From Bartonella massiliensis (lineage in GTDB: Bacteria > Pseudomonadota > Alphaproteobacteria > Rhizobiales > Rhizobiaceae): 64,000 nucleotides of DNA. Below, one piece after another: positions 17,933 through 28,764 of this stretch (positions are counted from its first letter, which is position 1; each line of letters opens with the position of its first letter). The notes below the pieces were generated by a model that saw only the letters and a program-made list of their open reading frames with translations, was not told the origin of the DNA and ran no database searches. The stretch is from assembly GCF_902150025.1 (NCBI RefSeq), contig NZ_CABFVS010000004.1, forward strand, positions 1 to 64,000. The letters run 5' to 3'. The position numbers and the translations under genes are program-made.

Positions 17933-18187
17933 TCAAGCAGACTGTCCAAAGCTATAAATAGAACCTCCAATGAGTCCCCCTCCCAAACCTACAGTTCCAC
18001 CTGTAAGAGCGCCTGCTGGTCCTCCAAACAAAAATCCCCCTGCTGCACCTGTTAGTCCTCCCTGACCTCCTAGTGTAGGGGCGTGTGAAACCATGTTATT
18101 AGCAAAACCACTGGGACTACATGCATTTCCATAAACAGGTGTTGAGTTATGTATCGTATAAGTTACATATGAAGCAAAATTTCTTAT
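17933..18187 (-). CDS. Glycine-zipper, class II bacteriocin-like peptide (start codon uncertain)
   Basis: An open minus-strand frame ends in a glycine-rich, hydrophobic sequence: GGQGGLTGAAGGFLFGGPAG, then ALTGGTVGLGGGLIGG, then SIYSFGQSA and a stop. Regular GxxxG spacing and the -SA end resemble pore-forming class II bacteriocins. The frame has no ATG, GTG or TTG near its 5' end. An ATA at 18187 sits 5 bases after AGAGGA and would give 84 residues. The first ATG (18094) gives 53 residues but no ribosome-binding site. Either a rare start is used, the start codon was mutated, or this is a remnant. No double-glycine leader is evident, and no transporter gene is beside it. Confidence 0.4.
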   Translation of the reverse strand: MRNFASYVTYTIHNSTPVYGNACSPSGFANNMVSHAPTLGGQGGLTGAAGGFLFGGPAGALTGGTVGLGGGLIGGSIYSFGQSA

Positions 18188-18411
18188 ATTAATCCTCTTT
18201 GAATTATCTCTATTAAAACAGTATGATAATGATATATTTCAAATGACTATTACACACTTTATAAGATATTAAAATATATCACTATTTTTCTTAATTTAAT
18301 TTTAAAATTAGAAGAATTTCGTATCTGAAAAGTTGGTGGTTTTCCTTTGATTTATAATAACTGGTTAAGAAAATGAGACTGTTATTAAATTCGGCTTCGT
18401 TGCCGTTGTTT

Positions 18412-18459
18412 TGCGTGTATGTGTTTTGTGCATACGCACGGTTTTTTTTATTTTTTTTC
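18412..18459 (+). terminator. Hairpin followed by a T-run
   Basis: TGCGTGTATG pairs with CATACGCA (one bulge) around a short TGTTTTGTG loop, followed at 18441 by a long T-rich tract. It has the form of a rho-independent terminator reading rightward. No gene is visible just upstream, so it may end an unrecognised small RNA or be left over from a lost gene. Confidence 0.5.
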
Positions 18460-18667
18460 AGTTGAATATCGACCGTATTTTACGTTCAGTGTGTGGAAAG
18501 CCTTTGTTGTCCTTTGCTGAGCTGTTGTTGTTCTTATAATGGCCCCCTTGTTGTTTCGTATGGTTTTATATATTTTCTTGGGCGTAGGACATTTGTCGTG
18601 CATCGGTTTTATTGGGTGTCGTCTTCGAATCTTTTCTTTGCCTGCTTGATGGTATTGAAGTGAGGGC

Positions 18668-18726
18668 ATATCGGAGAAGTTGGTAAAGTGCCCCTTTTTA
18701 CGAAAATTGTCGCGACAACTGGAATG
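18668..18726 (+). repeat. 60-bp repeat, copy 1
   Basis: ATCGGAGAAGTTGGTAAAGT and CGCGACAACTGGA match 28914-28974 with only a few differences and one missing base. Alone it encodes nothing recognisable. The remainder of 18188-18870 otherwise shows only the terminator-like hairpin at 18412. Confidence 0.75.
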
Positions 18727-18869
18727 TTCTTTTATCTTTTAGTTATTTTGCGATCTTTTTTCATTAATGTACAAACTACTTTTATCGTTCTTATCATTTT
18801 ACCTTTACAAATAGTTGTTTCTTTTTTTCTGGAAAGATGGTCGAGGGAGGTGCTTTAAGATAAGTCAAT

Positions 18870-19140
18870 ATGTTTATGTATCATGGTAATATATCGTTAT
18901 TCACCTTGAATGAGAGCCTTAAAGACCGTTAGATTCTCTCATTTAAAATCTCTCTTATGGTGAATCAATCAAAACCATTTGTTTGTATGTGATAAGAGGA
19001 GAAGTCTTGCGTGGCGTAAAACTGTACAAGAAAGGCATGTCTTTTCATGAAGTTTTTTCAATGGCTTAAGGGTTATCGCAACGTTGTGAGGGGAGTGTAG
19101 GACGGCGCTGGCTCATCTCTTCATAAAGCAGAGTCAAGGT
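18870..19140 (+). repeat. Dispersed integrase-remnant repeat, copy 5
   Basis: Plus-strand copy. The hairpin arms AATGAGAG and CTCTCATT (about 18908-18945) are perfect, followed by GTGAATCAATCAAAACCA, the leader, and a decayed integrase start around GGCTTAAGGGTTATCGCAAC. From 19141 to 19420 nothing recognisable is seen. Confidence 0.75.
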
Positions 19141-19420
19141 GAAGAACCGGGAGAGCCAATAGGACAATTTTGAAGTCATTGTACAGGTTTAGGGATGTGC
19201 TGGTGAGAAGATTAGGAAGAGCAGCTTTTGCTCATTTTGCGCATAGGGTGAAAAAGGGATGGGGGTAAAAAAGGGACGGGAATTTTTTCTGCTAGAGTTG
19301 CGCTTTTATCGCGATTGAGGGGAATATTTTTTCTCATTTCTGTTGTTTTTGGCTTGTTCGGAGAGTTTTCAATAGGAATTTATATGAAGGGGGAATGACT
19401 TTATATGAAGCGAAATTGCT

Positions 19421-20110
19421 TTACACAGGACGTTTTCCAAATAAAGCAGAGCCAATACGAAGGACATTAGAGCCAAATTGTAGAGCGGTTTTGAAGTCAC
19501 TAGACATGCCCATGGAAAGCTTTGGAAGACCGGCTTGTTTTGCCAACTGTGCTAAGAGTGCAAAATAAGGACCGGGGTTTTCGTCGACAGGGGGGATGGC
19601 CATAAGACCGATAATATCAAGCCCATAGGTGTTTTTGCATCGAGAAACAAAAGGGATCACTTCTTGTGGATCAACACCACTTTTTTGTGGTTCTAAGCCA
19701 ATGTTGACTTGCACATAGCAGGGAAGGTGCCTTTTTTGTTTTTGCATTTCTATGCTCAAAATTTTGGCTATTTTTTCACGATCAACCGTTTGAATAACAT
19801 CAAAAAGTTTGACAGCTTCAGCGGTTTTATTGGATTGTAGAGGTCCGATGAGATGAAGTTTAATATTTTCAAATTCTTGACGTAAATCGGGCCATTTTGC
19901 GGTAGCTTCTTGCACACGGTTTTCTGCAAATTGAGCATGACCGGCTTGCAAAAGGGGGCGTATATCAGCGGCAGAAACAGTTTTTGAAACAGCGATAAGT
20001 TCAATTTCTTCTATGGGGCGTTGTCGTTCTTGGCATATTGCCGCAATGTCTTTTTGCAGGTTTTCCCATGCTTCAATGGAAGAGTTATGAGGGGGGATGT
20101 GTATATTCAT
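19421..20110 (-). CDS. YggS/PLPBP family pyridoxal-phosphate homeostasis protein
   Basis: Cytoplasmic PLP-binding protein of about 229 residues. The cofactor lysine lies in IAVSKTVSAADI (K43), and FAENRVQEA, HLIGPLQSNKT and SMGMSSDF are conserved family segments. Family members buffer and deliver PLP and have no known catalytic reaction. I chose ATG 20110, which gives the usual length; an in-frame TTG at 20134 would add 8 residues. Divergent from leuS. Confidence 0.92.
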   Translation of the reverse strand: MNIHIPPHNSSIEAWENLQKDIAAICQERQRPIEEIELIAVSKTVSAADIRPLLQAGHAQFAENRVQEATAKWPDLRQEFENIKLHLIGPLQSNKTAEAVKLFDVIQTVDREKIAKILSIEMQKQKRHLPCYVQVNIGLEPQKSGVDPQEVIPFVSRCKNTYGLDIIGLMAIPPVDENPGPYFALLAQLAKQAGLPKLSMGMSSDFKTALQFGSNVLRIGSALFGKRPV

Positions 20111-20266
20111 GTTTTTGTTACCATTTTTGTTCAATTTTTATTCAGGGGTTGATTGTTTTTATAAAATACTTAAGGAAATATTTCATGAAATTGTTGACGA
20201 TGAGGTTAATCCATGGTCAAGCATAATAAAACAAGTTTTTTGGTTCAGTTTTGTTAAAAGAGTATA

Positions 20267-22963
20267 ATGGGAATGACAGTTGAACATTATAAGTTAGGTG
20301 AACGCTATAATCCACGGGCACGAGAAAAAAAATGGCAAGAAATTTGGGATGAAAAGAAAATTTTTCAGACTGTGGGGGAAGATAGTCGTGAAAAATATTA
20401 CGTTTTAGAGATGTTTCCTTATCCCTCAGGGCGTATTCATATGGGGCATGTACGTAATTATGCTATGGGAGATGTGGTTGCGCGCTATAAACGCGCAAAA
20501 GGCTTTAATGTGCTTCATCCTATGGGTTGGGATGCTTTTGGTATGCCGGCTGAAAATGCGGCTTTGCAAAGTAAAGTTCATCCTAAAACTTGGACCTATG
20601 AAAATATTGCGGTCATGCGTGGGCAATTAAAGCAATTAGGGCTTTCACTCGATTGGACACGTGAATTTGCAACCTGTGATGTGGACTATTACCACCGTCA
20701 ACAAATGCTGTTCCTTGATTTTTATCAAAAGGGATTGGTGGCGCGTAAAGTGGCTAAGGTGAATTGGGACCCCGTTGATCATACCGTTTTGGCCAATGAA
20801 CAGGTTGTTGATGGTCGGGGATGGCGTTCGGGGGCGTTGGTTGAACAACGTGAGTTGACCCAATGGTTTTTCAAAATTAGCGACTTTAGTGAAGATCTCT
20901 TGACAGGCCTTGAAGAACTGGATCAATGGCCGGAAAAAGTTCGCACGATGCAAAAAAATTGGATCGGCAAATCCCAAGGCTTGCTGATTCGTTGGGCTTT
21001 AAAGTCGGCAGCTGATGACGCGAGGAATACTGGTAATGCAAGGGATGCGGATGATGCCAAGAATGCTGAGGATATTTGTAAGGCATTTGATGAGGTTGTG
21101 TGTTATTCAACGCGTCCTGATACGTTGTTTGGCGCTTCCTTTTTAGCGCTGTCTGTTGACCACCCCATTGCTCAAGCTTTGGCAAAAAAAGACAAAGCAC
21201 TAGAGGCTTTTGTTGAGAGTTGTCGGAGCGGGGCAATAACAACAGCAGCACTTGAAACAGCTGAAAAACAAGGTTTTCTTACCCCTCTTGTAGCGGTGCA
21301 TCCTTTTGATTCAACGGTGCATATACCCGTTTATATCGCTAATTTTGTGCTGATGGACTATGGAACGGGGGTTGTTTTTGGTTGTCCGGCTCATGATCAG
21401 AGAGACTTTGATTTTGCGCGTAAATATGACCTTCCGATAAAACCGGTGGTTTTGCCCAAAGGGGTTGAAAAAGAAGATTTTGTCATATCTGAAACGCCTT
21501 ATGTTGGTGATGGGGTAATGATCAACTCCAGCTTTTTGGATGGTTTGACACCGCAACAAGCCTTTGAAGAAGCAGCCAAAAGGCTTGGGGAGCAAGTGCT
21601 TAATGGGCAATCGCAGGGAGAAAAGACTGTGCAATTTCGTTTGCGTGATTGGGGAATTTCGCGTCAACGTTATTGGGGATGTCCCATTCCGATGATCCAT
21701 TGTACAACGTGTGGCGTTGTATCTGTACCACGTTCCGATTTGCCGGTTGTGTTGCCGGATGATGTTACTTTTGATCAACCAGGCAATCCTCTTGCGCGGC
21801 ATGAAAGGTGGCAGGATGTTGCTTGTCCTTCCTGTGGGAAACCTGCTAAACGTGAAACGGATACCATGGATACATTTGTTGACTCTTCTTGGTATTATGC
21901 ACGCTTTACGGCTCCTTTTGCATCAGAACCTGTTGAGAAACAAGCAACCACTGAATGGTTGCCTGTACAACAATATATTGGTGGAATTGAGCATGCGATT
22001 TTGCATCTTCTTTATGCGCGCTTTTTTATGCGTGCTATGAAATTAGTTGGTCATGTGACGGTGAATGAGCCTTTTAAGGGGCTGTTTACCCAAGGGATGG
22101 TGGTGCATGAAACCTATCGTGATGATCAAGGGTGGGTTTCTCCAGCAGAAATTTCGATTGTTGAAAAAGATGGTAAGCGTCAGGCTTATAAATTAACTGA
22201 TCAAAGCGAAGTGACGATCGGCTTAATTGAGAAAATGTCAAAATCAAAAAAGAATGTTGTTGATCCGGATGACATTATTGCTTCCTATGGCGCCGATACT
22301 GTGCGTTGGTTTGTATTGTCTGATTCACCTCCCGAGCGAGATGTTATCTGGACAGAATCGGGGGTTGAAGGTGCGCATCGCTTTGTGCAACGTGTTTGGC
22401 GCCATGTGGCTTTGAGTGCTGTTGTGTTAAGGGATGTGGCCCCTTGTGCAGGGCATCAGGGGGTGGCTTTGGAACTTTCAAAGGTTGCACATCGTACGCT
22501 TCAGGCTGTAGAAGATGATTTAGAAAAATTCGCTTTTAATCGCGCTATTGCACGTCTTTATGAATTCTTGAATATTATGGCACCTTTGTTAAATAAAGTG
22601 GCTGATCTTGAGGGTGAAATGAAAGCCTCTCTCCGTCAAGCCGTGGATTTTTTTCTTGCTATGATTGCACCGATTATGCCCCATTTAGCTGAAGAATGCC
22701 ATGCTGCTTTAGGGGAGAGGACTTTAATGTCTGCGCTTGCTTGGCCCATTTATGATCCCGCATTAATCGTTGAAGAAAGCTATATTTTGCCGGTACAAAT
22801 TAATGGTAAAAAACGCGGTGAAGTGAGGGTTGCAGCAACAGCGAGTGAGACGATGATTAAAGAAGCGGTTTTGGCTTTAGATTTCGTACAGACACAGCTG
22901 GGCGAAAAGCCTATGAAAAAAATCATTATTGTTCCACAAAGGATTGTAAATGTTGTTTTTTAA
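20267..22963 (+). CDS. leuS: Leucyl-tRNA synthetase
   Basis: Class I synthetase of 898 residues that charges tRNA-Leu. The HIGH motif appears as HMGH within [15 protein letters not shown] (about 51-65), the zinc-binding and CP1 editing domains follow, and KMSKS is at about 655. A Zn-type segment CTTCG...CPSCG is present. An Ala/Asp/Asn-rich low-complexity insertion (about residues 246-275) sits at the start of the editing domain. ATG 20267 follows AAAGAG; ATG 20273 is an alternative. It overlaps lptE by 14 bases. Confidence 0.97.
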   Translation: MGMTVEHYKLGERYNPRAREKKWQEIWDEKKIFQTVGEDSREKYYVLEMFPYPSGRIHMGHVRNYAMGDVVARYKRAKGFNVLHPMGWDAFGMPAENAALQSKVHPKTWTYENIAVMRGQLKQLGLSLDWTREFATCDVDYYHRQQMLFLDFYQKGLVARKVAKVNWDPVDHTVLANEQVVDGRGWRSGALVEQRELTQWFFKISDFSEDLLTGLEELDQWPEKVRTMQKNWIGKSQGLLIRWALKSAADDARNTGNARDADDAKNAEDICKAFDEVVCYSTRPDTLFGASFLALSVDHPIAQALAKKDKALEAFVESCRSGAITTAALETAEKQGFLTPLVAVHPFDSTVHIPVYIANFVLMDYGTGVVFGCPAHDQRDFDFARKYDLPIKPVVLPKGVEKEDFVISETPYVGDGVMINSSFLDGLTPQQAFEEAAKRLGEQVLNGQSQGEKTVQFRLRDWGISRQRYWGCPIPMIHCTTCGVVSVPRSDLPVVLPDDVTFDQPGNPLARHERWQDVACPSCGKPAKRETDTMDTFVDSSWYYARFTAPFASEPVEKQATTEWLPVQQYIGGIEHAILHLLYARFFMRAMKLVGHVTVNEPFKGLFTQGMVVHETYRDDQGWVSPAEISIVEKDGKRQAYKLTDQSEVTIGLIEKMSKSKKNVVDPDDIIASYGADTVRWFVLSDSPPERDVIWTESGVEGAHRFVQRVWRHVALSAVVLRDVAPCAGHQGVALELSKVAHRTLQAVEDDLEKFAFNRAIARLYEFLNIMAPLLNKVADLEGEMKASLRQAVDFFLAMIAPIMPHLAEECHAALGERTLMSALAWPIYDPALIVEESYILPVQINGKKRGEVRVAATASETMIKEAVLALDFVQTQLGEKPMKKIIIVPQRIVNVVF

Positions 22964-23576
22964 AAGTTTTTTGCTTGTCAGTATAGCTGGTTTGTTAACT
23001 CTTTTATATGGATGCAAAGTTGAGCCGCTCTATCGTCAAGAGTCGCAGAGTTTAAGGGCAATGAATTCTATTACTTATCAGGATTCTGTTGCTTCTCAGA
23101 ACTCTATTGCTGAGCACCTTTCTGGGCAAGCTTCTTTGGGGCTTGCAGCAAAGCTTGCCTCTATTGTTGTGGAAGAGCCTTCGGATCGTTTTGGACAAAT
23201 GGTGCGTAATCATTTGTTGTTTTTGCTGTATGGCAATGGTGGTAAATCTTTAACTCCAGCTTATCAATTGGCATTGCAGATATCTGTCTTTACAAGAGAA
23301 TCAATGCAAATAGAGGTTGATCTTGAGAAAAAGAGAGAGGGACGACCTTCTGTTGGAACTGTTATGAGCAGAGCTTCCTATATCTTGCAGGATATGAAAA
23401 ATATGCCTGTTGCAAAAGGAACAGCAATCATGAATGCATCTTTTGAACGACTTCGTCAAGAATATGCAACGATGCAAGCAGAAGAAGATGCAAAAAAACG
23501 TGTGGCAGAAGAGTTAGCTGAGCAGATTTTTTTATCACTTGCAAAAGATCTTTCTCATAAGATTTCTCGCCATTAA
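22950..23576 (+). CDS. lptE: LPS-assembly lipoprotein LptE
   Basis: Outer-membrane lipoprotein of 208 residues that works with LptD to insert lipopolysaccharide. The N-terminus is a lipoprotein signal with lipobox LLYGC (C22). The body is typical of diverged alphaproteobacterial LptE in length and position directly after leuS, which is the strongest evidence. In related genomes holA usually follows; here the gene instead runs tail-to-tail into fsa, sharing the bases of the two stop codons. Confidence 0.85.
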   Translation: MLFFKSFLLVSIAGLLTLLYGCKVEPLYRQESQSLRAMNSITYQDSVASQNSIAEHLSGQASLGLAAKLASIVVEEPSDRFGQMVRNHLLFLLYGNGGKSLTPAYQLALQISVFTRESMQIEVDLEKKREGRPSVGTVMSRASYILQDMKNMPVAKGTAIMNASFERLRQEYATMQAEEDAKKRVAEELAEQIFLSLAKDLSHKISRH

Positions 23577-24226
23577 GCAATATTTTGTCCTGTTTTTTTC
23601 CAATCATCGAGAAATATTTGCAATCCTTTATCGGTGAGAGGATGCTTGATCAGTGCTTTTAAGATTGCGGGTGGGATTGTTGCAACGTCAGCACCGCTTA
23701 AGGCTGCCTCTTTAACATGATTAACGGTGCGGATTGAAGCAGCTAAGATTTGTGTCTTAAAGTTATAATTATCATAAATTGTGCGAATTTCATGGAGGAG
23801 TTCATTGCCATTGATTCCGCAATCATCGAGTCTTCCGATAAAAGGCGAAACAAATGTTGCACCTGCTTTAGCAGCAAGTAAGGCTTGATTGGCAGAAAAA
23901 CAAAGTGTGAGATTTGTTTTTAATCCTTCTGCTGTAAGGGCTTTACAAGCTTTTAATCCATCAAGTGTTAAAGGAAGCTTGATGCAAATATTGTCAGCAA
24001 CCTTTGCTAAAATAGCTGCTTCTTTCATGATGTTTTCAAATTCTGTTGCTGCAACTTCAGCAGAAACAGGTCCGCTAACAAGGGAACAAATTTCTTTTGT
24101 CACTTCAAGAATATTGCGTCCTGATTTGAGGATAAGAGAGGGATTGGTGGTCACACCATCAACAAGGCTTAAATTTTGTAATTCTTGGATTTCTTCAATA
24201 TTGGCGCTATCTACAAAAAATTTCAT
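23573..24226 (-). CDS. fsa: Fructose-6-phosphate aldolase/transaldolase (TalC-type)
   Basis: Small transaldolase-family protein of 217 residues (subfamily with FSA/TalC). The Schiff-base lysine is in NICIKLPLT, and [19 protein letters not shown] and the end region [12 protein letters not shown] are conserved. It acts in the non-oxidative pentose phosphate pathway or as an aldolase; sequence alone does not separate the two. It converges on lptE with a 4-base overlap. Its usual neighbour priA is separated by 2 kb of debris here. Confidence 0.93.
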   Translation of the reverse strand: MKFFVDSANIEEIQELQNLSLVDGVTTNPSLILKSGRNILEVTKEICSLVSGPVSAEVAATEFENIMKEAAILAKVADNICIKLPLTLDGLKACKALTAEGLKTNLTLCFSANQALLAAKAGATFVSPFIGRLDDCGINGNELLHEIRTIYDNYNFKTQILAASIRTVNHVKEAALSGADVATIPPAILKALIKHPLTDKGLQIFLDDWKKTGQNIA

Positions 24227-25429
24227 CTCTCACCTATTCTTTTTCGCTTTTTTATTCAAAGCTTTTCGCACTTTATCCTGCTTTTTTGTTATGCGCTATT
24301 GTTGACTGTAAAAGCAAGAGCAAGAATGAATATCTCTGTGAAAATAGGAATGCCGTGGAGTTAATGAAAAAGGGTGTTCATGAAAAAGAATGCCATGGTG
24401 TTCGTTATATCCCTGCTTTCTGTAAACAAGATCTCGTGTTATTTGCACATCTATTTTATGGCTTTGTTTGTGATAAGACATAGGATTCATTGCGCATTAA
24501 TATTTTTGTGTATTGGCATCTTTGTAGAGCGGTATCTTTATACTTATGGCAATAGGCGAGCATTATCACACCCTTTGCTGATTTTTCATGGGTGATTGCT
24601 TTTGATATTTGTGAGTGCATCATAATCATAGGGTGCTCCCCTTTTTCACAGGGAATTATGTTTCATTTTGTTCGTAACGTATAAAAGAATGGATTTATTG
24701 TGTCGTAAAACACTACTGGAGAAAGCATGTAAAATTTTATTGTATGAAGTATTTTTTATGATCAAGATATTGATTGAGAATGATAAATAATAAATTTTAA
24801 ACTTAAATCATAACAGTGAAGATAGTGTGGTTTTCTCATCACATACGTTGCTTTGTGTTACAACCATTAAAATTGCTTTTTTGTACGTTATAGAGGAGAG
24901 GGAAGATGAGGTAAAAACATTAAGGATTAAAGATTCTTCTTATGAAGTGTTTCAAGCGCTAAAGATTATTGCGGCATTTACAGGTTGGCAGAGCTTGTGA
25001 TGGTGTTCGCTTTCTCTTTTATAGCTTTTATAAAAGTGTAAAAAGGTTGGTGACCAATGGTTTTATCTTTAGACTATTGATGATTACCTTTACCAAGTAA
25101 GCTTGGGAGTGGGTGATGAATATTTTAGAGAAGGGCGGGTTTTATCTTACGAAATAGCGTTTGGGGGATATGCACGATATGAGGAGGCTGTAAAGCCTGT
25201 TTTGGAAGTTAGAGTATGGGCATTATTTACAGATTTGTGGGGTTAAAAACTTTCGTTTTTTTAAGATGTTGTAAGACATTTTAAAGGGCTATGATCGTGG
25301 GGGCTTATGATTAAATGGAGGCATCATAAGATGATGAGAAAAATGGGTTTAAATAGCGCTTAATATCAAGAAATTTTATGAGAAAGATTTTTAAAAAATA
25401 CACAATAATTCTTTAACAATTTACCTCTG
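24227..25429. other. Gene-free debris between fsa and priA, left part
   Basis: Short frames are present but none has family resemblance or a convincing ribosome-binding site. The fsa promoter must lie near 24230-24300. No full copy of the dispersed repeat is seen. Confidence 0.4.
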
Positions 25430-25880
25430 TATTGCATTGATTTATAAAAATAATGTATCGTTCTTCAATTTGAATTAAGAACTTTCTGTAAAACTTTCTC
25501 ATCTCAAATTTGTTTCTGTGTTGAATCAAGCAAAAACATGGACTTGCATGTTATAAGGGGGTAGCCTGCGTGGATAAAGTTTGTTCAATAAAGGATTCAA
25601 AATGTCTCTTATGAACTGTCTTCATGGTTGTTGCAACATTCGGGGGTTGGCAAAAGGGTATGATGGTGTCGGTTTGTTGCCTATATTGTTTGTGTATTTT
25701 TCCAAGCTGAAAGATACGTGTACTGTTTTCATGCCTTGGTATGAAGCTTAAGACGAATATTGCAGCGGTTCTTACAATGGTTTCATTTGCAGTATTACTT
25801 TTCCTATTATCAAAAGCATTGAATATTTTTGCATCAATAAAGATTTGCAAATGTTTCTCGATGGGGTGGAAATGAAAAAA
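25430..25880 (+). repeat. Dispersed integrase-remnant repeat, copy 6
   Basis: Plus-strand, strongly decayed copy. Leader landmarks are TTGAATCAAGCAAAAACATG and ACTTGCATGTTATAAGGGGG. The integrase start is represented by AACATTCGGGGGTTGGCAAA and GGTATGATGGTGTCGGTTTG. Confidence 0.7.
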
Positions 25881-26316
25881 CGCTCATATTAGGGGCATAT
25901 TACAGTATATAAAACAGTTATTTATCTTTATAAATCAAATTATTGATTACAAATTGAGGTATGGTGTAATCAGAAAATAAAAGGGCGTATTAGGCATGAA
26001 GCTGCACTATGGGATCACTAAAGAGCGTACTGATGATATTCTATTGAATGCTTAATGGCGATGAGCTTTATACACTAGAGAATGGCACTGTTTTTTTGTT
26101 ATAGAAGATGACGTTGTGTTGATTGTTGGTGTTTTGGTGATGGAATGCGTATTAAAAAGAACTTTTGTGAGAGGCGTGTGTGTGAAAGGGAGAGTGATTT
26201 AAATCCCGCCATGCGTTTTATAAGAGTGTTTAAAGATAAGATGTAGATCTGTTGATGCTCGAGAGGATTTGAGATAAGGGGGGAAACGTCGCTTGGTTAA
26301 AAGGGTAAATTCAAAC
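25881..26316. other. Gene-free region upstream of priA
   Basis: No gene recognised. It should contain the priA promoter. A TTG at 26293 extends the priA frame but lacks support. Confidence 0.35.
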
Positions 26317-28512
26317 ATGATAGAGGAAAAGGTTGTCTCTGTATTGGTTCCTCTTCCTGTTGCTCATGCTTATAGTTATAAAGTTCCGTCTTCTATGGAG
26401 GTAGAAATTGGTTCTTTTGTTCGGGTTCCAGTGATGGGGCGTGAGCTTTGCGGTTTTGTTGTGGATGTTGGAGAGGGGGAAAAGGATGGACAACGGGCTG
26501 CTTCGGTAGCGCGTGAAAAATTACGTTCTCTCTTACATGTTTTTGATTGTCCGCCATTAAAGCCAGAAATGATTGCATTTTTGCAGTTTGTTAGTCGTTA
26601 TACAATGACGCCTTTTGGTCTTGTTGCACGATTGGTTTTGTCCGTACCGGCTGCTTTAGAGCCGGAAGCGCAGATGCTGGGATTGCGCTATTGTGGGGGA
26701 GATGTGGAACGTCTCACACCAGCCCGATCACGGGTTTTGGAATTGGTGCGTGGTGAGAAGATATGGACACGTTCTGGTCTTGCGCATGCGGCTAGAACTT
26801 CTGTTTCTGTTGTTGAAGGGTTAAAAGCGTTAGGCGTTTTTGAAGATGTTAAGATTCCTGCTCCTGATCTTGTGGGCATGCCTGATCCTGATTTCTGTTC
26901 TCCTCAGTTGCAGGGTGCACAGAGTGAAGCAGCAAAATTGTTGCGGGAAGGGGTTTTATTTTCTCAGTTTCAAGTTTTTTTGCTGGATGGTGTGACGGGT
27001 TCTGGAAAGACAGAAGTTTATTTTGAAGCGGTTTCTCAAGCTTTTAAAGGGGGGCGCCAAGTTTTAATTTTATTGCCGGAAATTGCTTTAACACAGCAAT
27101 TTTTAGATCGTTTTTATGCACGTTTTGGCGCTGTGGCAGCAGAATGGCATTCTGATTTGACTCCACGTCGTAGAGAACGTGTTTGGAGACAAGTTGCAGA
27201 AGGGCGGGTGCGTGTTGTTGCGGGCGCTCGTTCGGCACTTTTTCTTCCCTTTCATGCACTTGGTTTGATTGTGGTTGATGAAGAACATGATAGTGCTTAT
27301 AAACAAGAAGAGCGCATTTTTTATCATGCGCGTGATATGGCTGTTGCACGGGGCTCTTTTGAGCATTTTCCTGTTATTTTATCTTCAGCAACACCGTCGA
27401 TTGAAAGCCAAGCCAATGTTTTAAAAGGGCGTTACCAAAAGGTGCATTTGCCTTCGCGTTTTAAAGAAGTCGCTCTTCCACAATTGCGGGTCATTGATAT
27501 GCGTCAAGGAGGGGTGCAAAAGGGGCGTTTTATTTCCTTTTCTCTTGAAAGGGCTTTAAAACAGACGCTTGAGAAAGGTGAGCAGGCGCTGCTTTTTCTT
27601 AATCGCCGTGGTTATGCGCCTTTAACTTTATGCCGAGTTTGCGGACATCGTTTTCATTGTAGCGATTGTTCAAGTTGGTTGGTCGAACATCGTGCGCAAG
27701 GACAACTGAAATGCCATCATTGTGGCTATCATCAACCAATTCCAGAAGCCTGTCCTGAATGTGGAACATTAGACCATCTTGTGGCTTGTGGACCGGGTGT
27801 GGAAAGAATTGCAGAAGAAACACAAGGACTTTTTCCACAAGCGCGATCATTGATTCTTTCAACAGATCTCAAAGGCGGGATTGGACAGTTGCGAAGCGAA
27901 TTGCAAGCTATTGCCAATGGCGATGTGGATATTATTATTGGAACACAGTTGGTCGCTAAAGGACATCATTTTCCCAAGCTCTCGCTGGTGGGGGTTATTG
28001 ATGCTGATCTTGGTCTTGCCAATGGCGATTTACGGGCAAGTGAACGGACCTTCCAGTTGCTTTCTCAAGTGACTGGAAGAGCAGGGCGGGTAGGATTGGA
28101 AAGTTTAGGATTATTGCAAACCTATCAACCGGATCATCCGGTTATAAAAGCTCTCCTTTCGCAAAAAGGTGAAGATTTTTATGCGCATGAGATTGCAGTA
28201 CGTCAGCATTATCATTTGCCTCCCTATGGGCGCCTTGCCTCTTTGATTGTGTCATCACAACAGCGTCAAGCCGCAGAACATTATGCACGTGCATTGCGTC
28301 AAGCGGCACCACGGGACAAAAATATCTCGGTTATGGGACCCGCAGAAGCCCCTTTGGCTTTGGTTCGAGGGCGTTATCGTTTTCGGCTTTTACTACAAGG
28401 TCTACGCTCTTTTGATATACAAGGGTTTATTCGTACCATGCTTGGCAATACCCCCAAAATGCCGAGTTCCGTTCGGGTTCAAATTGATATTGATCCGCAA
28501 AGCTTTTTTTAA
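26317..28512 (+). CDS. priA: Primosomal replication-restart helicase PriA
   Basis: Superfamily 2 3'-5' helicase of 731 residues that reloads the replisome at stalled forks. Visible are the N-terminal DNA-binding domain, Walker A GVTGSGKTE, the DEEH box VVDEEHDSAYKQE, two zinc clusters of paired cysteines (CRVCGH, CSDC, CHHCGY, CPECG) and the helicase motif QVTGRAGR. I start at ATG 26317 with AAAAGGG upstream; TTG 26293 is less likely. A partial decayed copy of its 3' region follows at 28535. Confidence 0.96.
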   Translation: MIEEKVVSVLVPLPVAHAYSYKVPSSMEVEIGSFVRVPVMGRELCGFVVDVGEGEKDGQRAASVAREKLRSLLHVFDCPPLKPEMIAFLQFVSRYTMTPFGLVARLVLSVPAALEPEAQMLGLRYCGGDVERLTPARSRVLELVRGEKIWTRSGLAHAARTSVSVVEGLKALGVFEDVKIPAPDLVGMPDPDFCSPQLQGAQSEAAKLLREGVLFSQFQVFLLDGVTGSGKTEVYFEAVSQAFKGGRQVLILLPEIALTQQFLDRFYARFGAVAAEWHSDLTPRRRERVWRQVAEGRVRVVAGARSALFLPFHALGLIVVDEEHDSAYKQEERIFYHARDMAVARGSFEHFPVILSSATPSIESQANVLKGRYQKVHLPSRFKEVALPQLRVIDMRQGGVQKGRFISFSLERALKQTLEKGEQALLFLNRRGYAPLTLCRVCGHRFHCSDCSSWLVEHRAQGQLKCHHCGYHQPIPEACPECGTLDHLVACGPGVERIAEETQGLFPQARSLILSTDLKGGIGQLRSELQAIANGDVDIIIGTQLVAKGHHFPKLSLVGVIDADLGLANGDLRASERTFQLLSQVTGRAGRVGLESLGLLQTYQPDHPVIKALLSQKGEDFYAHEIAVRQHYHLPPYGRLASLIVSSQQRQAAEHYARALRQAAPRDKNISVMGPAEAPLALVRGRYRFRLLLQGLRSFDIQGFIRTMLGNTPKMPSSVRVQIDIDPQSFF

Positions 28513-28534
28513 AAATTAAATTTCTTTTTCATAT

Positions 28535-28762
28535 GACTGGAAGAGTAGGGCGGGTAGGATTGGAAAGTTTAGGATTATTACAAACCTATCAACTTCAAAC
28601 CTATCAATAGGGTCATCCAGTTATAAAAGCTCTCCTTTCGCAAAAAGGTGAAGATTTTTATGCGCATGAGATTGCACCACGTCAGTGTTATTATTTGCTT
28701 GTCCTATGGGCGTCTTGCCTCTTTGATTGTGTCAGCATAACAGCGCCAAGACGTAACAACAT
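28535..28762 (+). pseudogene. Partial duplicate of priA
   Basis: About 220 bases closely match priA 28071-28285 (GGGCGGGTAGGATTGGAAAG; GCTCTCCTTTCGCAAAAAGG). The copy carries an internal duplication of CAAACCTATCAA, an in-frame stop and several changes. It begins about 20 bases after the priA stop and ends at the dispersed integrase repeat. It cannot make a functional protein. Confidence 0.93.
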
Positions 28763-28764
28763 TT

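Noticed and set aside
25551-25850. 99-codon minus-strand frame
   Set aside because: It is the reverse strand of a decayed integrase repeat.
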